A stretch of DNA of 64,000 nucleotides from the NCBI RefSeq assembly GCF_024171865.1, contig NZ_JAMTCN010000012.1, positions 1 to 64,000 of the forward strand, given 5' to 3'. Made by a program: the position numbers and the translations under genes. Of this stretch, positions 34,146-41,209 are shown in pieces (the stretch's first letter is position 1; every line of letters starts with the position of its first letter). Below the pieces are notes generated by a model. That model had not been told where the DNA came from, made no database searches, and worked only from the letters and a program-made list of their open reading frames with translations. The stretch comes from Prauserella aidingensis (lineage in GTDB: Bacteria > Actinomycetota > Actinomycetes > Mycobacteriales > Pseudonocardiaceae).

Positions 34146-34958
34146 TCACCGGTCCCCGTGGTACGGCTCGGGATCCACCGGCACGTTGTTGAGGTCGACG
34201 GAGCGGAAGATGTCGTCGGCGACGGGGCGGCGCAGTTCCTCGGCGAGCTGACCGACCAGGCCCGCGGTGCGGGCCAGCAGCGCGAACCCGCGCAACAGCG
34301 GCAACGGCAGGTCGAGGTCGGCGAGGGCCGCCCCGCAGACACCGGCGCCGTTGAGCGGCAGCGTCTTACCGAGCACCTGCGGATGCATCCGCCCGATCGC
34401 CTCGAACAGCCGCAGATGAGGCCCGAACAGTCCCTCCTCGCGCGCGATCTCGAACAACCGGGGCGTGCGCGGGTCCCCGTCCTTGTGCACGTGGTGACCG
34501 AGACCGGGCACCAGCTCTCCGGACTCGCGCCGGGCACGCACGGTCGTCAGGGCGAGCGCGTCCCAGCCCTCGTCGTCGACGGGCCGCTCGGCGTCGCGGA
34601 GCACGTCGTTCAGGAACCGTCCACAATCCTCGGTGACGCCGAGAAACCGCGATCCCCCGCCGAGCAACCCGGCGGCCAGGGCGCCCTGGACCGAGTCCGG
34701 CGCCGACAGATACGTCAACCGCGTCACCATGGCCGTCGGAGTGAAGCCGTGGTCGGCGAGCGCGGCCAGCACCGCCTCGAACAGTCTCGTCTCACCGGGT
34801 TCCGGGCGACGCTGCGTGGCGAGCCGGAACGCCAGCTCGCCGAAACCCACGGTGCCCATCACGTCCGCGGCGAGGTCCTCGCCGAGCAGCGTGATCGACT
34901 CGCGCGAGGACGCGCCCAGTGCGGTCGGATACCCGTTCACCGCAGCGGATTCGGTCAT
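34146..34958 (-). CDS. Citrate synthase-like / citryl-CoA lyase family protein
   Basis: A 270-residue protein of the short citrate synthase-related group. It has SVQGALAAGLLGGG, the conserved-type region GLGHHVHKDGDPRTPRL (residues 152-168) with the active-site His, and LPLNGAGVCGAALADLDLP near the C-terminus. Full citrate synthases are about 370-430 residues; the short form is usually called citryl-CoA lyase and works on 2-hydroxyacyl-CoA thioesters by aldol cleavage or condensation. ATG 34958, preceded by GGAGGAG, overlaps the stop of the CaiB gene as ATGA, so the CoA-transferase very likely makes its thioester substrate. The substrate is unknown. Confidence 0.78.
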   Translation of the reverse strand: MTESAAVNGYPTALGASSRESITLLGEDLAADVMGTVGFGELAFRLATQRRPEPGETRLFEAVLAALADHGFTPTAMVTRLTYLSAPDSVQGALAAGLLGGGSRFLGVTEDCGRFLNDVLRDAERPVDDEGWDALALTTVRARRESGELVPGLGHHVHKDGDPRTPRLFEIAREEGLFGPHLRLFEAIGRMHPQVLGKTLPLNGAGVCGAALADLDLPLPLLRGFALLARTAGLVGQLAEELRRPVADDIFRSVDLNNVPVDPEPYHGDR

Positions 34959-36124
34959 GCCGGCTCCTCCAGCCACCTGCGCAGGTCGTCACCGTGCTCG
35001 TCCAGTTCCGGCGGTGGCAGCTCGTAGGTCGCGGGGGTGTCCGAGAACCGGATCGGGTTGCGTGTCGACGGCACCGCCTTGTCCCCGGAGCCCACGTGCA
35101 CGACCGGGTCGAGCCCGAACCGGTCGGCCATCGCGAACCCGCCGTCGATCGTGTTGATCGGCCCGCTCGGCACGCCGGCCTCCACGAGGAGGTCGAACCA
35201 CTCCAGGGCGGGGCGTTGTTTCAGCTGGGCGACCAGGAGCGGCCGCAGCTCCTCGCGGTTCTTCGTCCTGTCGGCGTTGCGGGCGAACCGGGGATCCTCG
35301 GCCACCTCGGGAATGTCGAGGACCTTGCACAGGATCCGGAACTGGTTGTCGTTGGCCGCGGTGATGATGAGGTCGTTGTCCGCGGTCGGCAGCGGCTCGT
35401 ACGGGAACACGCTCGGATGCGCGTTACCCATGCGGTACGGCACGGTGTCACCCGCCACGTACGCCGACGAATGGTTGACCAGGCCCGTCAACGCCGAGGA
35501 CAGCAGATTGACCTCGACGTGCTGCCCCCCGCCGCCCGCGTCGCGGTGCCGCAGGGCGGCCAGGATGCCGATCGCGGCGTGGTTTCCCGCCATCACGTCG
35601 AAGACGGAGATCCCCGCGCGATACGGCGGCCCCTCGGGATCTCCGGTCAGGCTCATCAGACCGGAGATCGCCTGAACCATCAGGTCGTAGCCGGGCACGT
35701 CCTTGCCGGGGCCGGAGCCGAAACCACTGATCGAGGTGTAGATGATGCCCTCGTTCGAGGCGCGGACGGTGTCGTAGTCCAGCCCGTACTTGGCCAGCCC
35801 GCCGGGTTTGAAGTTCTCGATCAGCACGTCGGCCCGGTCGGCCAGTTCGCGGGCGAGACGGGCGTCGCGGTCGTCGTGCAGGTCGAGCGAGATCGACCGT
35901 TTGCCGCGGTTCACGCCGAGATAGTACGTCGACACACCGTCCCGCACCGGGGGTGTCCAGCTGCGCGTGTCGTCACCCTGCGGCCCCTCGACCTTGATCA
36001 CCTCGGCCCCGAGGTCCGCGAGCAGCATCGTGGCGTACGGCCCCGCGAGGATGCGTGAAAAATCCGCCACGAGCAGGCCCGACAGCGGACCGCCACCCTG
36101 ACCGGCTCCCGTTGGTGCTCCCAC
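34955..36124 (-). CDS. CaiB/BaiF family (class III) CoA-transferase
   Basis: A 389-residue CoA-transferase. Recognisable motifs are the N-terminal VADFSRILAGPYATMLLADLGAEVIK core, NRGKRSISLDL, and the catalytic Asp147 in PGYDLMVQAISGLM. Length is typical (about 390-400). GTG 36124 follows GGAGG by 6 bases. It is the first gene of a two-gene coupled unit with the citrate synthase-like lyase. Upstream are a promoter and a GTCCG-N5-CGGAC dyad shared with the neighbouring IclR regulator. Confidence 0.9.
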   Translation of the reverse strand: MGAPTGAGQGGGPLSGLLVADFSRILAGPYATMLLADLGAEVIKVEGPQGDDTRSWTPPVRDGVSTYYLGVNRGKRSISLDLHDDRDARLARELADRADVLIENFKPGGLAKYGLDYDTVRASNEGIIYTSISGFGSGPGKDVPGYDLMVQAISGLMSLTGDPEGPPYRAGISVFDVMAGNHAAIGILAALRHRDAGGGGQHVEVNLLSSALTGLVNHSSAYVAGDTVPYRMGNAHPSVFPYEPLPTADNDLIITAANDNQFRILCKVLDIPEVAEDPRFARNADRTKNREELRPLLVAQLKQRPALEWFDLLVEAGVPSGPINTIDGGFAMADRFGLDPVVHVGSGDKAVPSTRNPIRFSDTPATYELPPPELDEHGDDLRRWLEEPA

Positions 36125-36138
36125 AGATCGCCTCCGTT

Positions 36139-36153
36139 GTCCGCTCCACGGAC
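36139..36153. promoter_or_regulatory. IclR-type operator GTCCG-CTCCA-CGGAC before the CoA-transferase
   Basis: Perfect 5-base arms with a 5-base spacer, just downstream of the predicted -10 box and 15 bases before the GTG start. An imperfect TCCG-TATT-CGGA dyad follows at 36159-36170. The same GTCCG-N5-CGGAC pattern occurs at 37072-37086 and 37332-37350. Confidence 0.6.
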
Positions 36154-36169
36154 GGTTGTCCGTATTCGG

Positions 36170-36198
36170 AGTCTGGGGGAACTCGGTGGGCGCGTCAA
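36170..36198 (-). promoter_or_regulatory. Probable promoter of the CoA-transferase/lyase operon
   Basis: TTGACG (36198-36193), 17-base spacer, CAGACT (36175-36170) on the minus strand. The operator at 36139-36153 would lie around +10 to +25, a classic repression position. Confidence 0.5.
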
Positions 36199-36212
36199 GA
36201 AGGCAGGCGGGT

Positions 36213-37022
36213 TCAGCCCGCAGCGGAACCGTCCACCCGCGGCAGTGCCGACACCCTGGCGAAATAGGCGCTGATCGCCCCTGCCGTGTGCAGCAACAGG
36301 GGCAGGTACTCCTCCGTGATCGTCTCCATCGAGGTCTCCGCCGCGTGACTGTTGACGTTCAGGGCGGCGATCACGCGCCCCTCGCCGTCGCGCAGCGGCA
36401 CGGCGACCGACCGGATCCCCAGCGCCAGGTCCTGGTCGGTGACGGCCCAGCCGCGCGCCCGCACCTCGCGCAGCACGGCGTCGCGCTCCTCGGCGCCGGG
36501 CTGCCACCGCGGCACGAGACCGGAGCGCGTGGGCTCGGCCAGCGTGCGGTCGAGTTCCTCCGCGGGCAACGCGGCGAGCAGCACCTTGCCCAGCGACGTC
36601 GCCAGCGCCGGGAACCGCGTCCCCAGTTCCACCCGCAGCGCCACGATCTTCGGTATGGCGACCCGCGCGACGTACACGATGTCGGAGCCGTCCAGCTGCG
36701 CGATCGACACCGACTCGTCGACCTTCGCGACGAGCTCCTGCATGTGCGGCCGGGCGACCTCCCACAGGCCCATCGACGACACGTACGCCATGCCGAGGTC
36801 GAGCACCCGGGGCGTCAGCACGAACCTGCCGTCGGTCGGCCGCGCATACCCCAGCTCCTGCAACGTCAGCAGGATCCGCCGCACCGTGGGCCGGGACAGT
36901 CCCGTCGCCGAGGCGACATCGGTCAGGGACATCTCCGGCCGCGCGGGTTCGAACGCGGCGATGACCTCCAGTCCGCGCGCCAGCGCTTCGATGAACTCCG
37001 GACCGGTACCTTCTCGCGCCAC
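36213..37022 (-). CDS. IclR-family transcriptional regulator (PcaR/PobR-like)
   Basis: A 269-residue regulator of the IclR branch that includes the aromatic-acid regulators PcaR and PobR. It has the winged helix-turn-helix (ALARGLEVIAAFEPARPEMSLTDVASATGLSRPTVRRILLTL) and effector-domain elements LATSLGKVLLAAL and LALGIRSVAVPLRDGEG. I prefer GTG 37022, preceded by AGGAGG at 5 bases, to ATG 37088 with no ribosome-binding site. With this start the dyad at 37072-37086 lies in the leader, consistent with autoregulation. It sits between the CoA-transferase operon and the divergent VOC-hydrolase-monooxygenase operon and has matching dyads at both, so it probably controls both. Confidence 0.88.
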   Translation of the reverse strand: MAREGTGPEFIEALARGLEVIAAFEPARPEMSLTDVASATGLSRPTVRRILLTLQELGYARPTDGRFVLTPRVLDLGMAYVSSMGLWEVARPHMQELVAKVDESVSIAQLDGSDIVYVARVAIPKIVALRVELGTRFPALATSLGKVLLAALPAEELDRTLAEPTRSGLVPRWQPGAEERDAVLREVRARGWAVTDQDLALGIRSVAVPLRDGEGRVIAALNVNSHAAETSMETITEEYLPLLLHTAGAISAYFARVSALPRVDGSAAG

Positions 37023-37071
37023 CTCGACCTCCTCGACCGATTCTCGTTCCGGCGCACGGTAGCAGCCACTC

Positions 37072-37086
37072 GTCCGCTGTTCGGAC
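37072..37086. promoter_or_regulatory. IclR-type operator GTCCG-CTGTT-CGGAC before the regulator gene
   Basis: Perfect 5-base arms, 5-base spacer, 50 bases upstream of the preferred regulator start. The wider non-coding region 37023-37296 also has a lone GCGGAC half-site near 37178 but no gene. Confidence 0.6.
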
Positions 37087-37296
37087 ATGCAGGTAGCGGT
37101 GACGAATCGGATCTGAACTGCGACTTCTCGGTCCCACCGCGAAACCGGGCAAGGGATTTCCCGTCAGTCGACCGTACAGCGGACAGCTGCGACCTCGAGC
37201 ACCCCGGCACCGCTGCCACGCCGAGGCGCATTCGTGCTGATCACGGGAACGATTGACGATCCCACTCCGCGGGCCCCGGACTGTGCAGCCCAAGCC

Positions 37297-37325
37297 TTGA
37301 CAATGCCGCACCCGGGAGCAAAAGT
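37297..37325 (+). promoter_or_regulatory. Probable promoter of the VOC-hydrolase-monooxygenase operon
   Basis: TTGACA (37297-37302), 17-base spacer and a weak AAAAGT -10 (37320-37325). The strongest dyad of the region follows directly, where it would block transcription start. Confidence 0.45.
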
Positions 37326-37330
37326 GACCT

Positions 37331-37351
37331 AGTGTCCGTTGAGCGGACACT
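37331..37351. promoter_or_regulatory. IclR-type operator AGTGTCCG-TTGAG-CGGACACT
   Basis: Perfect 8-base arms with a 5-base spacer, 34 bases before the VOC gene and immediately after its predicted -10 box. It is the longest of the three GTCCG-N5-CGGAC dyads. Confidence 0.7.
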
Positions 37352-37384
37352 CGTCCGACGAAGTGCGACAAAGGAGCCGTCACC

Positions 37385-37951
37385 ATGACCCCGGCCGTTT
37401 CCGAGCGCACCGGCAAGCCCGACCACCACTCGCTGCCGGCGCGCCTGCATCACAACGCGTTCGTGACCGACGACCAGGAAGCCACGCGAGCCTTCTACGA
37501 GGACCTGATCGGCCTGCCCCTGATCGCCACGTGGACCGAGGTCGAGGACCTCTTCGGTAAGGAGCGCACCTACTGCCACACCTTCTACGGACTCGGCGAC
37601 GACAGCGCGCTGGCGTTCTTCCAGTTCGCCGACCCCGAGGACCAGAAGGAATTCGGCCCGAAGATGCCGAAGTCGCCGTTCGTCCACATCGCGCTGAAGG
37701 TGTCCGAAGGTGTCCAGCAGGCCATCGAGACCCGGCTCTCGGCCGAAGGGTGGAACCCGGACGAGACGTACGTGCTCGACCACGGCTACTGCCGGTCCCT
37801 CTACACCCGCGACCCCAACGGACTGCTGCTCGAGTTCACCGTCGACTCGGCCAATATGGACGAACTGAACAGCATCCGGCTCCGCACCGCGCACGAGGAC
37901 CTGAAGCGGTGGCTGAGCGGTGACCACACCCCGAACAACGACGTGCGCTGA
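37385..37951 (+). CDS. VOC-superfamily protein (glyoxalase/extradiol dioxygenase fold)
   Basis: A 188-residue vicinal-oxygen-chelate protein with paired beta-alpha-beta-beta-beta modules. The first begins RLHHNAFVTDDQEATRAFYEDLIGLPLI, a typical metal-ligand His position; the second has PFVHIALKVSE and ends DPNGLLLEFTVD with the ligand Glu. ATG 37385 follows AAAGGAG. First gene of a three-gene operon with a hydrolase and a flavin monooxygenase, so it may act as a ring-cleaving dioxygenase, isomerase or lyase on an aromatic or dicarbonyl intermediate. The exact reaction is unknown. Confidence 0.85.
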   Translation: MTPAVSERTGKPDHHSLPARLHHNAFVTDDQEATRAFYEDLIGLPLIATWTEVEDLFGKERTYCHTFYGLGDDSALAFFQFADPEDQKEFGPKMPKSPFVHIALKVSEGVQQAIETRLSAEGWNPDETYVLDHGYCRSLYTRDPNGLLLEFTVDSANMDELNSIRLRTAHEDLKRWLSGDHTPNNDVR

Positions 37952-37968
37952 CCCGCTCCGCCGTCACA

Positions 37969-38679
37969 GTGCCTGCCACCACCCCGCACCCGCCCGGAGC
38001 CGTCCTGCTGGTACACGGTGCCCACCACGGCGCATGGTGCTGGCGCCGGGTCTCCGACGGCCTCGCCTCCCGCGGAGTGCGGGGTGAGGCGCTGGAGTTG
38101 CCGCTGACCTCGTACGCCGACGACGTGGCGGCGGTCCGCTCGGCCGTCGACCGGCTGCGCCGCAGCGGACCGCTCGTCGTCGTCGCCCACAGCTACAGCG
38201 GCGTCGTCGTCGCCGACGCGGCGCACGGAGCGTCGCGGCTCGTCTTCGTCGCAGCACGACTGCCCCTGCCCGGCGAGTCGCAGACCGCGCTCACTCCGAG
38301 CTGGCACGGCGAGGGAATGCGCGAGGCCGTCACGGTCGGCGACGACGGCTGGGTCCACCCCACGCCCGCCGCCCGCGACGCCTTCTACCACGATTGCCCG
38401 GACGAGGTCGCCACGGACGCCGTGTCCCGGCTCCGCCCGATGCGGAGCGCGGTCCCCGCCGAACCGCTCGCCGAACCGGCCTGGATCACCACCCCGACGG
38501 CCTACGTCGTGTGCCGCCGGGACCGGGTAGTCCGCGTCGACCGGCAGCGGGAGCGCGCAGCCAGGGCCGGCGAACAGTACGAGCTCGACTGCGGCCATTC
38601 CCCGTTCCTCGCCGTTCCCGACGAGCTCGCCACCCTGCTGACCGCCCAGGAACGCAGGACGCGGGCCGCTACGACGTGA
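37969..38679 (+). CDS. Alpha/beta hydrolase
   Basis: A 236-residue alpha/beta-fold hydrolase, similar in layout to small esterases of the salicylate-methylesterase/hydroxynitrile-lyase type. VLLVHGAHHGAWCW forms the oxyanion region, VVAHSYSGVVV carries the nucleophilic Ser, CRRDRVV the acid region and CGHSPFLAVP the catalytic His. GTG 37969 begins 17 bases after the VOC stop. In the operon it probably hydrolyses an ester or a ring-cleavage product. Substrate unknown. Confidence 0.85.
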   Translation: MPATTPHPPGAVLLVHGAHHGAWCWRRVSDGLASRGVRGEALELPLTSYADDVAAVRSAVDRLRRSGPLVVVAHSYSGVVVADAAHGASRLVFVAARLPLPGESQTALTPSWHGEGMREAVTVGDDGWVHPTPAARDAFYHDCPDEVATDAVSRLRPMRSAVPAEPLAEPAWITTPTAYVVCRRDRVVRVDRQRERAARAGEQYELDCGHSPFLAVPDELATLLTAQERRTRAATT

Positions 38680-38718
38680 CATCTTCCCAGTGTCGTGAAG
38701 AGAAAGGTCGTGAGAAGA

Positions 38719-40350
38719 ATGGACACGCCTCCCCTGTCCGAATCGCCGCAGGTGCTGATCGTCGGGGCCGGCCCGACCGGACTGATCCTGGCGCACGAAC
38801 TGCTGCGCAGGCGGATCCCCGTCCGGATCGTGGAGAAGCGCAGAGGACCGTCGCACACCACCCGGGCGATGACGGTGCACGCCCGGTCGATGGAAATGTT
38901 CGAACACCTCGGGGTCGCCCACCGGCTCGAAGAGGTGTGCCTGGAATGCCCGGGAAACATCTACCATTTCCCGCATCTGCCGGAGGACCGGCAACCGCGC
39001 ACCGACTACCGGAGCCTGCCGACCCGGTTCCCATTCTACTACAAGATCAACCAGAACGATTTCGAACAGGTGCTGCGCGAGCACCTGTACACGACGTACT
39101 CGATGGTGCCCGAGTACCGCACCGAGGTCACGCGCGTCGACGCCTCCGACGACGAGGTGACGGCCGAGTTCGCGCTGCCGGACGGCACGACGGAGACGCA
39201 GACCTTTCCGTGGGTCGTCGGCTGCGACGGGGTGCGCAGTTTCGTGCGGCAGGCCGAGGGAATCGACTTCGTCGGCGAGCGGGTCGCGGCGATGGCGATG
39301 ATGGACGTCGAGTTGAGCAACGTGACGTTCGACGACCGGTGGATGAACTACTACTTCACCAGGGATCTGTTCATGAACTGCACCAAGCTTCCCGGGAAGT
39401 ACTGGCGCATCTACATGAGCGAACCCACCGAGGAATACGTCTACGCCGACGACAAACGACAGGCGTTCCAGGAGGTTGCCGACCGGATCGGGATCGGCTT
39501 CACCGTCGGTGAACCGGTGTGGGCGACCTCGTGGGAGATCCTCAACAACATCGCCGAGCGCTATCGCAACGGCAGGCTGCTGATCTGCGGGGACGCCTCG
39601 CACGTGCATTCGCCGTCCGGCGGCCAGGGCATGAACGGGTGCATGCAGGACGCGTTCAACCTGGGCTGGAAGCTCGCGGCCGTCCTGCAGGGCGACGCCG
39701 ACGAGGCGATCCTGGACACCTACGAGCAGGAGCGCAAACCGATCGGTGAGCAGGTGAGCCAGGGCGCGCTCGCCACCCATGAGATCGTGATGGGGTTCGG
39801 GGTCGATCCCGAGGAGCGGTGGGAACTCACGCAGGCCGACGGCTGGGAGCACAACACGATCCGGCTGGTCTCGGGACTCGCGCACACCTATCGCGACGTC
39901 GTGCGACTCCCCGCGAACCTCACCGAGGTCGGAGGGCCGCGCGCCGGCGACCGGGCGCCCGACGCCACGCTCACGACCGAACCGGCCAAGCGGGTGTACG
40001 ACGTGTGCCGCCGCCCGCAGTTCACGTTGCTGATCGTGCCGGGCGGCGATCCCACTGCCGCGGTCGAGCAGGGCGGGCGCCTGCGGGACGAGCTGGACGC
40101 GTTGTTCCCCGGGTACGTCCATTCCCACCTGATCGGCGAATGCAGCGACGAGGAGTTCGACTTCGACCACCGCACCCCGGACGAGACCGGCGAGATCTCC
40201 GAACGGTACGACGTGGACGGTCGCGGTCGATTCGTGCTGATCCGGCCCGACCTGTACCTCGGACTGTCGTGCCTGCCCGAGGAGGGCGACCGGATCACCG
40301 AGTACGTGAGCCAGTGGCTGACACCCGCGCGCACCCTCACGCCCGCGTGA
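38719..40350 (+). CDS. Class A FAD-dependent monooxygenase (aromatic hydroxylase family)
   Basis: A 543-residue flavoprotein hydroxylase of the PheA/MhpA/PgaE type using FAD, NAD(P)H and O2. It has the N-terminal dinucleotide motif VLIVGAGPTGLILAHELLRR, the GCDGVRSFVR (DG) motif, and the second FAD motif LLICGDASHVHSPSGGQGMN. The thioredoxin-like C-terminal domain is present (RPQFTLLIVPGG). The start is uncertain: ATG 38719 gives the usual short N-terminus, while GTG 38710 and GTG 38695 are in frame and AGAAAGG lies between. Last gene of the IclR-controlled operon. Hydroxylation of an aromatic acid is likely, but a polyketide-type substrate cannot be excluded. Confidence 0.88.
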   Translation: MDTPPLSESPQVLIVGAGPTGLILAHELLRRRIPVRIVEKRRGPSHTTRAMTVHARSMEMFEHLGVAHRLEEVCLECPGNIYHFPHLPEDRQPRTDYRSLPTRFPFYYKINQNDFEQVLREHLYTTYSMVPEYRTEVTRVDASDDEVTAEFALPDGTTETQTFPWVVGCDGVRSFVRQAEGIDFVGERVAAMAMMDVELSNVTFDDRWMNYYFTRDLFMNCTKLPGKYWRIYMSEPTEEYVYADDKRQAFQEVADRIGIGFTVGEPVWATSWEILNNIAERYRNGRLLICGDASHVHSPSGGQGMNGCMQDAFNLGWKLAAVLQGDADEAILDTYEQERKPIGEQVSQGALATHEIVMGFGVDPEERWELTQADGWEHNTIRLVSGLAHTYRDVVRLPANLTEVGGPRAGDRAPDATLTTEPAKRVYDVCRRPQFTLLIVPGGDPTAAVEQGGRLRDELDALFPGYVHSHLIGECSDEEFDFDHRTPDETGEISERYDVDGRGRFVLIRPDLYLGLSCLPEEGDRITEYVSQWLTPARTLTPA

Positions 40351-40403
40351 CGACCGGCCACGGCGAGCCACGCCGCACCGACGACGTGCTCGCCCCACGC
40401 CGG

Positions 40404-40471
40404 GCACGGTCCGCCGTCGGGGAGGGCGCCCGGTGACGTCGACCGGCCGCAGGCCCGACGGCGGACCGTGC
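40404..40471. terminator. Long inverted repeat between convergent operons
   Basis: Perfect 18-base arms, GCACGGTCCGCCGTCGGG (40404-40421) and its complement (40454-40471), with a 32-base loop, in the 121-base gap between the monooxygenase and the convergent membrane-protein gene. It ends exactly at the base before the latter's stop codon. Bidirectional terminator and left boundary of the glycan-like island. Confidence 0.7.
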
Positions 40472-41209
40472 TCAGCGGCGGACCTGCTCGACCCCCAGTG
40501 CCCGGTCCACCCACCGACCGACGGGGAGGGCGGCGACGACGGCGGCCAGCGCGACGTGGACGACCATGAACACCACCGCGGTGGCGACACTCGGCACGCC
40601 CGTGAACACGATGATGTGCGAGGCCCACGGCAGGTCCGGCGGCCGCGAACCCGCGGCCCACACGTCGTTGAGCGCCCAGAACGTCAGGTCGTTGAGTCCC
40701 GACACGACGACCAGGATCGCCGCGACACCCGTCTTGAGGACGTTGGCGGTCCTGGCCCCGCCCAGCCGGTAGGCCAACAGCATCAGCAGCACGATGAACG
40801 TCGTGATGAACAGCTCGAACTGGTACACCGGTTCGAACGCACCGTCCTGATCGGCATTGCGCCCGAACTCCTGGATGCGCATGACCATCTCGGTGTCGAT
40901 GTAGGCCATGTAGCCGATCACGCCGAGCAACAGCAGCCCCGGAGCCACCCGCCACTTCGGCAGCAGCGCCACGGCGACGACGGCGAACGCGAACGGGCTC
41001 AGCTTGAAGGCCCATTCGGCGAGGTTGTCGAGCGTCTGGTCGGGCGGCAGCACCACCATGATCAGCAGTGCGAGTACGGCCGCGGGCACCGTGGGCACCA
41101 CCCACAGCCAGCCCCGCGCTCGATACAACGCGGCCACCCAGCCCCGGCCGCCGTCGTCGCTCCTGCGGCCCGCAGCGGACGGCCCGGATCCCGGCATCGT
41201 CGCGGTCAT
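40472..41209 (-). CDS. Polytopic membrane protein of unknown function
   Basis: A 245-residue protein with about six hydrophobic segments (for example VVPTVPAAVLALLIMVVL, FAFAVVAVALLP, ELFITTFIVLLMLLAYRL, and a C-terminal VVFMVVHVALAAVVAALP). A polar loop containing YIDTEMVMRIQEFGRN lies between helices 3 and 4. ATG 41209 overlaps the carbamoyltransferase stop as ATGA, so the two are coupled. I do not recognise the family. Coupling to NodU/CmcH-type carbamoyltransferases suggests a membrane partner or acceptor-handling protein. Confidence 0.75.
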   Translation of the reverse strand: MTATMPGSGPSAAGRRSDDGGRGWVAALYRARGWLWVVPTVPAAVLALLIMVVLPPDQTLDNLAEWAFKLSPFAFAVVAVALLPKWRVAPGLLLLGVIGYMAYIDTEMVMRIQEFGRNADQDGAFEPVYQFELFITTFIVLLMLLAYRLGGARTANVLKTGVAAILVVVSGLNDLTFWALNDVWAAGSRPPDLPWASHIIVFTGVPSVATAVVFMVVHVALAAVVAALPVGRWVDRALGVEQVRR

